This document shows, piece after piece, positions 53,684 to 62,335 of a stretch of 64,000 nucleotides of DNA. The stretch covers positions 186,001-250,000 of the forward strand of contig NZ_LNRU01000002.1 of NCBI RefSeq assembly GCF_001468225.1. The letters run 5' to 3'. Numbering within the stretch: the stretch's first letter is position 1; each line of letters begins with the position of its first letter. The position numbers were made by a program, and so were the translations under genes. Under the pieces are notes generated by a model, which saw only the letters and a list, made by a program, of their open reading frames with translations, was not told the DNA's origin and made no database searches. The DNA is from Sphingopyxis sp. H053. GTDB lineage: Bacteria > Pseudomonadota > Alphaproteobacteria > Sphingomonadales > Sphingomonadaceae.

Positions 53684-54198
53684 CGACCATCACCCTCGCG
53701 CGCGACGAAGATGTCGGCGAACTGACCCTGTTCGCGAGCACATCCTTCACCCACACTTTCGGGCATATCTATGACCCGGCCGACCTCGCGGCCTTCCTCG
53801 CCAGCTGGAATCCGCCCGAGCGCCTCCGCGCACAAATCGCCGACCCCGCCTGGGCGATCGCCCTCGCCCACGACGACACCGGTGCGATCACCGGCTTCAT
53901 CAAGATGGGCCCGATCGATTTCGATCTGCCCGAAGGCCAGCCGCTCGAAGACGCGACCGAGCTCCACCAGCTTTATGTCGGGGAGGCCGCGAAGGGCAAA
54001 GGTATCGCGGTGGCGCTGACCGACTGGGGCATCGCATGGGCGCGCGAACGCGCGTCGATCCTCTATCTTTCGGTCTTTACCGAGAACCCCCGCGCGCAGG
54101 CCTTTTACCGCCGCTATGGTTTTGTCGATGTCGGCCGCAACGCCTTTCGCGTCGGCAACCATATCGACGAGGACCGCATCTTCCGGCTCGACCTGTGA
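53680..54198 (+). CDS. GNAT-family N-acetyltransferase
   Basis: The 172-residue GNAT fold includes the acetyl-CoA loop in LHQLYVGEAAKGKGIAVALTDWGIAWA (motif A, with the pyrophosphate-binding GKGIA). ILYLSVFTENPRAQAFYRRYGFVDVG forms motif B. The acceptor, a small molecule or protein N terminus, is unknown. It is translationally coupled on both sides (ATGA from the MidA gene, GTGA into pgeF), so it belongs to the lgt operon. Confidence 0.88.
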   Translation: MTTITLARDEDVGELTLFASTSFTHTFGHIYDPADLAAFLASWNPPERLRAQIADPAWAIALAHDDTGAITGFIKMGPIDFDLPEGQPLEDATELHQLYVGEAAKGKGIAVALTDWGIAWARERASILYLSVFTENPRAQAFYRRYGFVDVGRNAFRVGNHIDEDRIFRLDL

Positions 54199-54962
54199 GC
54201 GCGCCCTTTGCGAGCGCGGCAACGCTGGCGGGCGTCGCGCACGGCTTTTTCGGCCGCCGTGGCGGGGTGTCGGCGGGCGAGCTCGCCTCGCTCAACTGCG
54301 GCCTCGGTTCGGGTGACGATCCGGCGTTGATCGCCGAGAACCGGCGGCGCGTGGCCGACGCGGCGCTTCCGGGCGCGACGTTGACCGGGCTGTACCAGGT
54401 GCATGGCAACCGCTGTATGATCATCGAAAGCGAAACCGACCTCGCCGCGCGGCCCGAGGCCGACGGGCTCGCGACGCGCACACCCGGCATATTGCTCGGC
54501 ATATTGACCGCCGACTGCGTTCCGGTGCTGTTCGCCGACCGCGAGGCCGGGGTTGTCGGCGCGGCGCATGCGGGGTGGAAGGGCGCGATCGCCGGGATCA
54601 CCGACGCGACGCTGGGCGCAATGGAGAGCCTCGGCGCCAGCCGCGCCAATATCGCGGTTGCGATCGGGCCGTGCATCGCGCGCGCCTCCTATGAGGTCGA
54701 CGAGAATTTCGTGCAGCGCTTCGTCGCCGACGATCCGGCGAACGAACGTTTCTTCGCCGCAGGTAAGCCCGGCCATGCGATGTTCGACATCGCCGCCTAT
54801 GTCGCGGCGCGGCTCACCGCGGCGGGCGTGACGCGAATTGCCATCGGCGGACAGGACACCTATGCCGAAGGGCAAGATTATTTCAGCTATCGCCGCGCGT
54901 GCCATAAGGGAGAGAACTCCTATGGCCGCCAATTGTCGGTGATCGGACTGGCGGGAGGATGA
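54195..54962 (+). CDS. pgeF: Peptidoglycan editing factor (YfiH/polyphenol oxidase family)
   Basis: The 255-residue protein starts at a GTG that overlaps the GNAT stop (GTGA). The metal ligands of the family are present: His in LYQVHGNRC, Cys in LTADCVPVLFAD and His in GAAHAGWKGAI. YfiH (PgeF) removes wrongly incorporated serine from UDP-MurNAc peptides; older labels call the family multicopper polyphenol oxidase or laccase. ISYRRACHKGENSYGRQLS-type ending (YFSYRRACHKGENSYGRQLS) is typical. It sits in the lgt-midA-GNAT cluster. Confidence 0.92.
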   Translation: MSAPFASAATLAGVAHGFFGRRGGVSAGELASLNCGLGSGDDPALIAENRRRVADAALPGATLTGLYQVHGNRCMIIESETDLAARPEADGLATRTPGILLGILTADCVPVLFADREAGVVGAAHAGWKGAIAGITDATLGAMESLGASRANIAVAIGPCIARASYEVDENFVQRFVADDPANERFFAAGKPGHAMFDIAAYVAARLTAAGVTRIAIGGQDTYAEGQDYFSYRRACHKGENSYGRQLSVIGLAGG

Positions 54963-54969
54963 GGGGCCG

Positions 54970-56376
54970 ATGACGCGCACGCGCTGGTTGGGGTTGATCG
55001 GCGGGCTCGTCGTCTTTTGTATCATGCTTCTGCTCCCGGCACCCGCCGGGATGGAAGTCACCGCATGGCGCGTCGCGGCGCTGACCGTGTTGATGGCGAT
55101 CTGGTGGATGACCGAGGCGCTGCCGCTCACCGTTACCGCACTCATGCCCTTCCTCACCGTGCCAGCCTTCGGCGTGATGGATGCGAATGCGATCGCGAAG
55201 GAATATTATTCGCCGATCCTGTTCCTGATCCTCGGCGGCGCCTTTCTGGCGCTCGCGATCGAGCGCGTCGGGCTGCACCGGCGGCTCGCACTGGCGCTTC
55301 TGAAACGCGCCTCACCGACCGCGAGCGGCCTACTCTTTGCCTTCATGACGGCGACCGCGCTGCTCAGCATGTTCATTTCGAACACCTCGACCGCGCTGAT
55401 CATGATCCCGATCGCCCTCGCGGTCGTGCGCGCGGGCGGCGTGCAAGAGGGTGAGACCGGCGGTTTCGCGGGCGCGGTGATGATGGGCATCGCCTTCGCC
55501 GCCTCGCTCGGCGGGCTTGGCACGCTCGTCGGCAGCCCGACCAACGCGATCGCCGCGGGCCTTATCGAAAAGGCGCTCGGGCTGCGCATCTCGTTCCTCG
55601 ACTGGGCGATCTATGGCGTGCCGATCGTGCTGCTGTCGGTCCCGATCGCCATGTGGATTCTCGCGCGCGTCCAGCGGCTTGCCGACCATCCGTTCGATGG
55701 CAGTGCGGCGGCAGCGGCGCTCGGCAAGCAGGCAACATGGTCGACCGCCGAGCGCCGCGTCGTCCCGATCTTCCTGATCGTCCTCATCGCGTGGATCGCG
55801 CAGCCCTGGCTCGAACCGATGCTGCCCAAGGGCGCGCTGACCGACGGCACGATCGCCGTTGCGGGCAGCCTGTTGCTCTTCATCCTGCCCGATGGCACCG
55901 GCCGGCCGCTGCTGCTCTGGAAGGAAGCCGACCGCGCGCCATGGGGCGTCATCATGATGTTCGGCGGCGGCCTCGCGCTCGCCGCCGCGATCACCGCGAG
56001 CGGGCTCGCCGCCTGGCTCGGCGCGGTGCTCGCACCGCTCGGCAGCGTGCCGACGATCGTCCTCGCCGCGACTATCGTGGCGCTCACCATCCTGATCACC
56101 GAATTCGCGAGCAACGTCGCGACCGCGAGCGGGATCATGCCCGTGCTCGCGGCGCTGATCGCGGCGACCGGCGTCGACCCGATTCTGCTGGCGCTTCCCG
56201 TTGCGATGGCGGCGAGCTGGGGCTTCATGCTGCCGTCGGGGACCGGTCCGAACGCGCTCGCCTGGGCGACGGGCCATATCGCGCTGCCGCGCATATTGAA
56301 GGCGGGGTTCGCGCTCGACATCATCGGCGTTCCGCTGTTGATCGGGGTGATCTGGACCATCGCGATGGTCGGATGA
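54970..56376 (+). CDS. SLC13/DASS-family anion permease
   Basis: The 468-residue membrane protein has about 11 segments and two re-entrant hairpins with the family's sodium and substrate motifs: MFISNTSTALIMIP (first SNT) and EFASNVATASGIMP (second). LAASLGGLGTLVGSPTNAI-like (AASLGGLGTLVGSPTNAIAA) is also conserved. These carriers take up C4-dicarboxylates, citrate or sulfate with sodium. The dicarboxylate branch is more likely from length. It follows pgeF by 7 bp and may be part of the same transcript. Confidence 0.88.
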   Translation: MTRTRWLGLIGGLVVFCIMLLLPAPAGMEVTAWRVAALTVLMAIWWMTEALPLTVTALMPFLTVPAFGVMDANAIAKEYYSPILFLILGGAFLALAIERVGLHRRLALALLKRASPTASGLLFAFMTATALLSMFISNTSTALIMIPIALAVVRAGGVQEGETGGFAGAVMMGIAFAASLGGLGTLVGSPTNAIAAGLIEKALGLRISFLDWAIYGVPIVLLSVPIAMWILARVQRLADHPFDGSAAAAALGKQATWSTAERRVVPIFLIVLIAWIAQPWLEPMLPKGALTDGTIAVAGSLLLFILPDGTGRPLLLWKEADRAPWGVIMMFGGGLALAAAITASGLAAWLGAVLAPLGSVPTIVLAATIVALTILITEFASNVATASGIMPVLAALIAATGVDPILLALPVAMAASWGFMLPSGTGPNALAWATGHIALPRILKAGFALDIIGVPLLIGVIWTIAMVG

Positions 56377-56389
56377 ACCGCGCAATATA

Positions 56390-56403
56390 GTTTCAAACGA
56401 AAC
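56390..56403. promoter_or_regulatory. GTTTC/GAAAC dyad before the Cys/Met PLP enzyme
   Basis: GTTTC (56390-56394) and GAAAC (56399-56403) are perfect inverted copies with AAAC between them, 42 bp before the start codon of the next gene, in an AT-rich pocket. It may be an operator, but no regulator gene is nearby. Confidence 0.35.
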
Positions 56404-56445
56404 CTGCGTGCTATACAGGGCCCCAACACCTCAAGGAGCATTCCC

Positions 56446-57738
56446 ATGGCCATGCGCGGCAAACCCAAGAACAACACCAAGAAAATCGGCGATCGCGACC
56501 TCAGTCCCGCCACGCTGATGATGGGACTCGGCTATGACCCCGTGCTCTCCGAAGGATCGCTGAAGCCGCCGATCTTCCTGACCTCGACCTTCGCGTTCGA
56601 AAGCGCAGCGGCGGGCAAGCGCTTCTTCGAACATATCACCGGCAAGCGCGAAGGCCCGGCCGACGGCCTCGTCTATTCGCGCTTCAACGGCCCGAACCAG
56701 GAAATCCTCGAGGACCGCCTCGCTGTGTGGGACGGCGCCGACGACAGCCTCGTCTTTTCGAGCGGCATGTCGGCGATCGCGACCCTGCTCCTCGCGCTCG
56801 TCGGCCAGAATGACGTAATCGTCCATTCGGGTCCGCTCTATGCCGCGACCGAAACGCTGATCGCGCGCATCCTGTCGCGCTTCGGGGTCAGCTTCCTCGA
56901 CTTCCCCGCCGGCGCGACGCGCGAGGAAATCGACGACATTCTGGCGCGTGCGAAATCGCTCGCCGACGAGAAGGGCGGCAAGGTCGCGCTCGTCTATCTC
57001 GAAAGCCCGGCGAACCCGACCAACGCGCTCGTCGACGTCGAAGCGGTGCGCGGCGCGCGCGATGCCGCCTTCCCCGGCGAGCAGCAGCCGCCGATCGCGA
57101 TCGACAACACCTTCCTCGGCCCGCTGTGGCAAAAGCCGATCCGCCAGGGCGCCGAACTCGTCGTCTACAGCCTCACCAAATATGCCGGCGGCCATTCGGA
57201 CCTCGTCGCGGGCGGCGTGTCGGGCGACCAGCGGCTGCTCAACATCATCCGACCGATGCGCAACACGATCGGCACGATCTGCGACCCCAACACCGCGTGG
57301 ATGCTGCTGCGCAGCCTCGAAACGCTCGAACTGCGCATGAACCGCGCGGGCGAAAATGCGCTGAAGGTCTGCACTTTCCTCCGCGATCATCCCAAGGTCG
57401 AAGGCCTTGGCTATCTCGGCTTCATTCAGGACGCGCGCCAGAAGGACATCTTCGACCGCCATTGCACCGGCGCCGGATCAACCTTCTCGCTGTTCATCAA
57501 GGGCGGCGAGGAAGAAAGCTTCCGTTTCCTCGACGCGCTCAAGATCGCAAAGCTCGCGGTCAGCCTTGGCGGCACCGAGACGCTCGCGAGCCATCCCGCC
57601 GCGATGACGCATTTGTCGGTTCCCATCGAGCGCAAGAAGGCGCTCGGCATCACCGACAATCTGGTGCGCGTGTCGATCGGCATCGAGGATCCCGACGATC
57701 TGATCGCCGACTTCGCGCAGGCATTGGACGCGGTTTAA
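56446..57738 (+). CDS. Cystathionine gamma-synthase family PLP enzyme
   Basis: The 430-residue enzyme is of the Cys/Met metabolism PLP family. The PLP lysine is in VVYSLTKYAGGHSDLVAGG, the phosphate-binding loop in VFSSGMSAIATLLLAL, and YSRFNGPNQEILEDRLAVWDGA is the family's N-terminal mark. Members include cystathionine gamma-synthase, cystathionine lyases, methionine gamma-lyase and sulfhydrylases, and the exact reaction is not fixed. The longer N-terminal basic extension and inserts fit the separate branch common in alphaproteobacteria. AAGGAG lies 7 nt before the ATG. Confidence 0.88.
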   Translation: MAMRGKPKNNTKKIGDRDLSPATLMMGLGYDPVLSEGSLKPPIFLTSTFAFESAAAGKRFFEHITGKREGPADGLVYSRFNGPNQEILEDRLAVWDGADDSLVFSSGMSAIATLLLALVGQNDVIVHSGPLYAATETLIARILSRFGVSFLDFPAGATREEIDDILARAKSLADEKGGKVALVYLESPANPTNALVDVEAVRGARDAAFPGEQQPPIAIDNTFLGPLWQKPIRQGAELVVYSLTKYAGGHSDLVAGGVSGDQRLLNIIRPMRNTIGTICDPNTAWMLLRSLETLELRMNRAGENALKVCTFLRDHPKVEGLGYLGFIQDARQKDIFDRHCTGAGSTFSLFIKGGEEESFRFLDALKIAKLAVSLGGTETLASHPAAMTHLSVPIERKKALGITDNLVRVSIGIEDPDDLIADFAQALDAV

Positions 57739-57742
57739 AAAT

Positions 57743-57843
57743 CCCCCTCCCACTTGTGGGAGGGGTTAGGGGAGGGCATGTCGGAAACGGCGCTCTCTGA
57801 AAAACAGACCCTCCCCCGACCCCTCCCGTAAACGGGAGGGGAG
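57743..57843. repeat. CCCCTCCC-type composite inverted repeat, copy 2
   Basis: It has the same plan as the element at 19484-19580. Hairpin CCCCTCCCAC/GTGGGAGGGG (57744-57765) is followed by AGGGGAGGGCATGTC, a variable middle, CCCTCCCCCGACCCC, and hairpin CCCCTCCCGT/ACGGGAGGGG (57820-57841). The outer hairpins have swapped pair-compensated loop-near bases relative to copy 1. It lies between the stops of two convergent genes and may terminate both. Confidence 0.8.
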
Positions 57844-57845
57844 AA

Positions 57846-58565
57846 TCAGCGCCGCGCGCGCCAGTCGACGACCTGCCAGCCCATTTGCGGGGCGAGCAAT
57901 TTCAGCCTGCGCGATGGCGTCGCCGCGACCGCCTCGTCGGCAAAATGCAGCATCGGGTGGTCGGACACATGGTCCGAATAGGCGCGGATATGCGCGCGAT
58001 CGCGGGTGATGTCGTTGGCCGCCATCCAGTCGTCGATCCGCGCGAACTTCGCCTCGCCATAGCAATTGTCGCCCGCGAGCCGCGCGTGGATATGGTCGGC
58101 GCCGTCGGGCTCGTCGAGCTGCGTCGCGAGCACATCGTCGATCCCGAGCCGCCGCGCGATCGCATCGACGTAGAGGTGGAACGACGCGGTCGCGAGCAGC
58201 AGCCGATACCCCGCCTCGCGGTCGGCGGCGATCTGCTCGAGCGCTGCGGAGTGCAGCCCGCGCGCTACGACCTTGTCGGCATAGCTTTCGGCGAGCGGCG
58301 CGATTTCTGTGCGGCGAAAGCGCTTGCCGACAAGCAGCCGGAGGTTGATTGCCTTCAGCCGCGAGCGGTCAATCAGGCGGAGCGAATAGGCCGCCCCCGC
58401 AAGCCCGACGAGCGGCAGCAACAAGAGCCGCCATTGCTGGCGCCGCCGCGCGACATGCATCAGGAAGCCGCTGTAAGTCCCTGAACGCGTTATCGTCCGG
58501 TCCATGTCGTACATCGCGACGCGGTGCGCATAGTCGGGGATCGGCGTGGCGAGCGGGTCTTCCAT
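57846..58565 (-). CDS. HAD-IB family phosphatase
   Basis: About 239 residues. HAD motif I is AMYDMDRTITRSGTYSGF (Asp nucleophile and second Asp, DMDRT), motif II is LLLATASFHLYVDAIA, the lysine is in GEAKFARIDDW, and motif III is AYSDHVSDHPML. This is the phosphoserine-phosphatase-like subfamily IB, some of which act on phosphatidylglycerophosphate or lysophosphatidic acid. A hydrophobic stretch (LLLLPLVGLAGAAYSL) suggests membrane association. The start at 58565 trims an unlikely 21-residue leader. It is divergent from the mla operon. Confidence 0.85.
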   Translation of the reverse strand: MEDPLATPIPDYAHRVAMYDMDRTITRSGTYSGFLMHVARRRQQWRLLLLPLVGLAGAAYSLRLIDRSRLKAINLRLLVGKRFRRTEIAPLAESYADKVVARGLHSAALEQIAADREAGYRLLLATASFHLYVDAIARRLGIDDVLATQLDEPDGADHIHARLAGDNCYGEAKFARIDDWMAANDITRDRAHIRAYSDHVSDHPMLHFADEAVAATPSRRLKLLAPQMGWQVVDWRARR

Positions 58566-58618
58566 CCCCCACCCATAGTGTGGCCCGGCATGGCGGCCAA
58601 GGCCCGGCAAACTAAACC

Positions 58619-59773
58619 ATGGATTCACTTGCCGTCATGGGGCAAATAAGACAATGTTCCCGCACGATGGTTGCCAGGGCGGATTTCGAACATAGCGACG
58701 GTGCCGATGGTGCCGAAGTTCGCTTCACTGGCCGTCTGACGCTCGCGCGTCTGGGTGACGTTCCCGCGCGTCTCGATGCGCTGGGTCCGATCGCGACGCT
58801 CGACCTGTCGGCGCTCGAGCGCATCGACACCGTCGGCGCCTGGATCGTGACACGCACCGCCAAGGAACATGGTTCGAAGGTCGTCGGCGCGAGCGAAGAA
58901 GCGCAGCGCCTGCTCGAGGCGCTCGCCAGCGACAAGAGCGAATATCGCGTCCACCGCGATCGCCGCCCGGGCTGGGCGCGGATGCTCGAACAGGTCGGCC
59001 ATGCCAGCGTCGCGATCTGGCACGAACTGCTGGGCATCGTCGGCTTTTTCGGTGCGATGATCGTCGCGCTGGGCATCCAGATCCGCGCGCGCCGCCGCCT
59101 CCGCTGGAATGCCGTTGTCACCCGTTTCCAGACCGTCGGCGTCGACGCCCTGCCGATCATCGGCCTGATGAGCTTCCTGATCGGGATCGTCATCGCGCAG
59201 CAGGGCGCGGTGCAGCTCGAACAATTCGGGCTGGAGGTGTTCACGATCAACCTCGTCGGCCGCGCCTCGATCCGCGAACTTGGCCTGCTGATGACCGCGA
59301 TCATGGTCGCGGGCCGCTCGGGATCGGCCTTTGCCGCCCAGATTGGCACGATGAAACTGACCGAAGAGATCGACGCGATGCGCACGATCGGGGTGTCGCC
59401 GATGGAAGCGATCGTGCTGCCGCGCGTCGCCGCGTCGACGATCACCATGCCGCTGCTCGGTTTCTACGCCAGCCTGTGCGCGATCGCGGGCGGCGGCGCC
59501 TTTGTCTGGATCGGGCTCGACATCCCGCCGCTCACCTATATCCAGCGGCTGCGCGAAATTATTCCGATGACCGATTTTTACATCATGCTGATCAAGGCGC
59601 CCGTGTTCGGCATATTGATCGGCGTCACCGGTTGTTACGAAGGCATGCAGGTGCGCCAGAATGCCGAGGAGGTCGGCCAGCGCACGACATCGGCGGTGGT
59701 CGCCGCGATCTTCCTCGTCATCGTCCTCGACGCGATGTTCGCCGTCTTCTTCTCTTCGCTGGGATGGAATTGA
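58619..59773 (+). CDS. mlaE: MlaE permease with N-terminal STAS domain
   Basis: The 384-residue protein has a STAS-like domain (about 20-100, with LDLSALERIDTVGAWIV) fused to a MlaE permease with five to six membrane segments. The permease shows LIGIVIAQQGAVQLEQFG, ELGLLMTAIMVAGRSGSAFAAQIGTMK and TEEIDAMRTIGVSPMEAIVLPR. In E. coli the STAS part is the separate protein MlaB; the fusion is known in other alphaproteobacteria. The complex moves phospholipids between the membranes to keep outer-membrane asymmetry. The start could also be ATG at 58637 or 58667. Confidence 0.92.
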   Translation: MDSLAVMGQIRQCSRTMVARADFEHSDGADGAEVRFTGRLTLARLGDVPARLDALGPIATLDLSALERIDTVGAWIVTRTAKEHGSKVVGASEEAQRLLEALASDKSEYRVHRDRRPGWARMLEQVGHASVAIWHELLGIVGFFGAMIVALGIQIRARRRLRWNAVVTRFQTVGVDALPIIGLMSFLIGIVIAQQGAVQLEQFGLEVFTINLVGRASIRELGLLMTAIMVAGRSGSAFAAQIGTMKLTEEIDAMRTIGVSPMEAIVLPRVAASTITMPLLGFYASLCAIAGGGAFVWIGLDIPPLTYIQRLREIIPMTDFYIMLIKAPVFGILIGVTGCYEGMQVRQNAEEVGQRTTSAVVAAIFLVIVLDAMFAVFFSSLGWN

Positions 59774-60627
59774 TGAGCGAAGAGATCGAGCAGGAGATCA
59801 AGGAAGAGCTTGCCGCCGCCGATGCGGTGCGGCCCGAAAAGTTCGAAACCGCCATTTGCATCCGCGGGCTCAAGAACCAGTTCGGCGATGCCGTGGTTCA
59901 CGAGGATCTGAACCTCGACGTCCGTTCGGGCGAGATTCTGGGCGTCGTCGGCGGATCGGGCACCGGCAAGTCGGTGCTGATGCGCTCGATCATCGGACTC
60001 CAAACGCCGACCGCGGGCGAGATCGAAGTGTATGGCAAGACGCTCGACACGATCGCCAACGAAGAGGAATCGCGCGATTTGCGCCGGCGCTGGGGCGTGA
60101 TGTTTCAGGGCGGCGCGCTCTTTTCGACGCTGAGCGTGGCCGAGAATATCCAGGTCCCGCTGCGCGAATATTATCCGCGCCTCGACCAGCGGCTGCTCGA
60201 CGAGATCGCGGCATACAAGGTCGCGATGGTCGGCCTGCCCCCCGATGCCGGCCCGAAATATCCCGCCGAGCTGTCGGGCGGGATGGTCAAGCGCGCCGGC
60301 CTCGCGCGCGCGCTGGCACTCGACCCCGCGCTGCTCTTTCTCGACGAGCCGACCGCGGGGCTCGACCCGATCGGGGCGGCGAAGTTCGACGAGCTTATCC
60401 GCGAACTGGCCGACACGATGGGCCTTACCGTCTTCCTCATTACCCACGACCTCGACTCGCTTTATGCCACCTGCGACCGGGTCGCGGTGCTGGCCGAAAA
60501 GAAGGTGATCGCGGTCGGCACAATCCCGGAACTGCTTGCCACCGAGCATCCGTGGATACAGGATTATTTCAACGGGCCACGCGGCCGTGCTGCGGCAAGC
60601 GGGAACCAAACCGCGAAGCCGCGATAG
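59773..60627 (+). CDS. mlaF: MlaF ATP-binding subunit
   Basis: The 284-residue ABC ATPase has Walker A VVGGSGTGKSVLMRSIIGL, signature LSGGMVKRAGLARALAL, Walker B LLFLDEPTAGLDP and the switch His in VFLITHDLD. The Mla-type signature with GGM.KR is typical. The N-terminal 30 residues form an acidic extension (EEIEQEIKEELAAADA). The ATG overlaps the mlaE stop by one base. It powers lipid transport together with MlaE and MlaD. Confidence 0.94.
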   Translation: MSEEIEQEIKEELAAADAVRPEKFETAICIRGLKNQFGDAVVHEDLNLDVRSGEILGVVGGSGTGKSVLMRSIIGLQTPTAGEIEVYGKTLDTIANEEESRDLRRRWGVMFQGGALFSTLSVAENIQVPLREYYPRLDQRLLDEIAAYKVAMVGLPPDAGPKYPAELSGGMVKRAGLARALALDPALLFLDEPTAGLDPIGAAKFDELIRELADTMGLTVFLITHDLDSLYATCDRVAVLAEKKVIAVGTIPELLATEHPWIQDYFNGPRGRAAASGNQTAKPR

Positions 60628-60636
60628 GAACAGCTG

Positions 60637-61578
60637 ATGGAAACACGCTCAAACAACGTCCTCGTCGGCGCTTTTGTCCTCCTCTTCACCGCGGCGCTCG
60701 CCTTTTTCGTCGTCTGGCTGGCGAACGACAGCGGAGGCGACAAGCGCGAATATGACATTTTCTTCAAGCAATCGGTCGACGGGCTGAACAAGGGCGCGCA
60801 GGTGCAATTCTCCGGCGTTCCCGCGGGGCAGGTGCGCGAAATCGCGCTGTGGCCCGAAGATCCGCAATTCGTCCGCGTCCGGATCGAGGTGAACGAGGGC
60901 GTCCCGGTGCTGCAGGGAACGACCGCCGCGCTCGAAGGCGTCGGCTTTACCGGCGTGTCGCAAATCTCGCTCGATGGCGCGGTCAAGGGCGCGCCGCCGA
61001 TCGCCGACAAAGGGCCCGCGGGCAAGCCCGTCATCCCGACGCGCGTCGGCGGCCTCGGCGAACTGCTCAACACCGCGCCGCAATTGCTCCAACGCCTGTC
61101 GACGCTGAGCGAACGCCTCGCCGAACTTGCCGACGACAAGAATCAGGAGAGCTTTGCCAAGATACTGGCCAATGTCGAAGCGACCACCGCGACGCTCGCG
61201 CGCAACGGGCCGGCGCTCGAACGCGCGCTCGCCGATACACGCATCGCCATCCAGCAAGCGGGCAACGCCGCCGAACAGGTCGGCAACCTCGCGGCGTCGG
61301 CGCAGGGCACGATCGACCGCAACGTCGACCCCGCGATGGCGAACCTGCGCGATACGCTGAAATCGGCGAATGCCTCGATGGCGACGCTCGAGGCCGCGAT
61401 CAGCGACGCGCGGCCGGGGCTCAAGACGTTCAGCGAAACGACGATCCCCGAAGCCAATGCGCTGATCCGCGACCTGCGCCGTACCTCTGCCTCGCTGTCC
61501 AGCCTGACCGACAAGCTCGACCAGCAGGGCGCGGGCGCGGTTCTCGGCGGCAGCCAGCTGCCCGATTACAAGAAATGA
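60637..61578 (+). CDS. mlaD: MlaD/MCE-domain protein
   Basis: The 313-residue protein has an N-terminal membrane anchor (about 9-29, LVGAFVLLFTAALAFFVVWLA). The MCE domain (about 38-120) holds YDIFFKQSVDGLNKGAQVQFSGVPAGQV and LEGVGFTGVSQISLDG. A long helical region (about 140-300) without cysteines follows, longer than in E. coli MlaD. It forms the periplasmic hexamer ring that shields the lipid. Spacing is 9 bp after mlaF. Confidence 0.93.
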   Translation: METRSNNVLVGAFVLLFTAALAFFVVWLANDSGGDKREYDIFFKQSVDGLNKGAQVQFSGVPAGQVREIALWPEDPQFVRVRIEVNEGVPVLQGTTAALEGVGFTGVSQISLDGAVKGAPPIADKGPAGKPVIPTRVGGLGELLNTAPQLLQRLSTLSERLAELADDKNQESFAKILANVEATTATLARNGPALERALADTRIAIQQAGNAAEQVGNLAASAQGTIDRNVDPAMANLRDTLKSANASMATLEAAISDARPGLKTFSETTIPEANALIRDLRRTSASLSSLTDKLDQQGAGAVLGGSQLPDYKK

Positions 61579-61586
61579 GGATGCCC

Positions 61587-62186
61587 ATGATGCGAACATT
61601 CCGCGCCCCGCTGGTTGCCGTCATCGCGGCTGTGACGCTTTCGGGCTGCATCGGACTCGGCGGCAAGACACCGCCCTTCCTGCTGACGCTCGACGCCGAC
61701 GCGGCGCCGAGCGCGGGCGGTGCGCGCACCGCGGCCGAAGCGGCGACACTGACGATCCTGATCCCGACCGCACCGCAAAAGCTGCGCACGACGCGCATCC
61801 CGGTGCAGCAGGACGGATCGAGTGTCGCCTATGTGAAGGACGCGCAATGGGTCGAGGCACCCTCGCGCCTGTTCCAGCGGCTGGTGTCCGAAACCGTGTC
61901 GGCGCGCACGTCGCGCGTCGTACTCGACGAGGGGCAATATTTGACCGCGCCGGGCGAACAGCTCGCGGGGCAGTTGATGGAGTTCGGCGTCGACGCCGCG
62001 ACGAACGAGGTCGTCGTCGTCTATCAGGCGATGCTGGTGTCGGCGGGCGGCAAGACCGTGACGCAGCGCCGCTTCGAAGCGCGCGAGGCGATCGGCGGCA
62101 AGGTCGAGGCGAAGCCCGTCGGCGAGGCGCTGACCCGCGCCGCGAACAAGGTCGCGGTCGAAGTTACGGGCTGGCTGGGCGGCTAG
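61587..62186 (+). CDS. ABC-type transport auxiliary lipoprotein
   Basis: The 199-residue lipoprotein (lipobox LSGC, about Cys18) has the PqiC/ABC-transport-auxiliary domain, with LRTTRIPVQQDGSSVAYVKDAQWVEAPSRLFQRLVSETV and LAGQLMEFGVD in the typical places. In E. coli such proteins work with PqiAB MCE systems; here it would be the outer-membrane partner of the Mla complex, taking the place of MlaA/MlaC, neither of which is seen in the operon. Start chosen among three close ATGs by GAGG at 61577-61580. The end of the gene is followed by a small CTAGG/CCTAG hairpin (62183-62199). Confidence 0.88.
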   Translation: MMRTFRAPLVAVIAAVTLSGCIGLGGKTPPFLLTLDADAAPSAGGARTAAEAATLTILIPTAPQKLRTTRIPVQQDGSSVAYVKDAQWVEAPSRLFQRLVSETVSARTSRVVLDEGQYLTAPGEQLAGQLMEFGVDAATNEVVVVYQAMLVSAGGKTVTQRRFEAREAIGGKVEAKPVGEALTRAANKVAVEVTGWLGG

Positions 62187-62335
62187 GGTCAGAACCTAGA
62201 CCGGCCTGCCCATTGCCATTTCGTGCCGCTGCGCCTAGAGGGCGCCGCATCATATCGCCTGTATCCGCGCAGCCTCTTCCGGGTTTCCGGCTGTGCCCTT
62301 TCCTTTCGAGCCCGTTGACTTGAAAGGACTATGCC

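Noticed and set aside
54195..54962. Multicopper polyphenol oxidase (laccase)
   Set aside because: The YfiH family has one metal site of His/Cys/His type, not the copper-binding motifs of laccases; peptidoglycan editing is the better supported role.
62187..62335. Possible guanidine riboswitch before the SugE-like SMR gene
   Set aside because: SMR genes often have ykkC-type riboswitches, but I could not place the conserved ACGR loops or the guanidine-I core words here; only a small CTAGG/CCTAG hairpin is visible.
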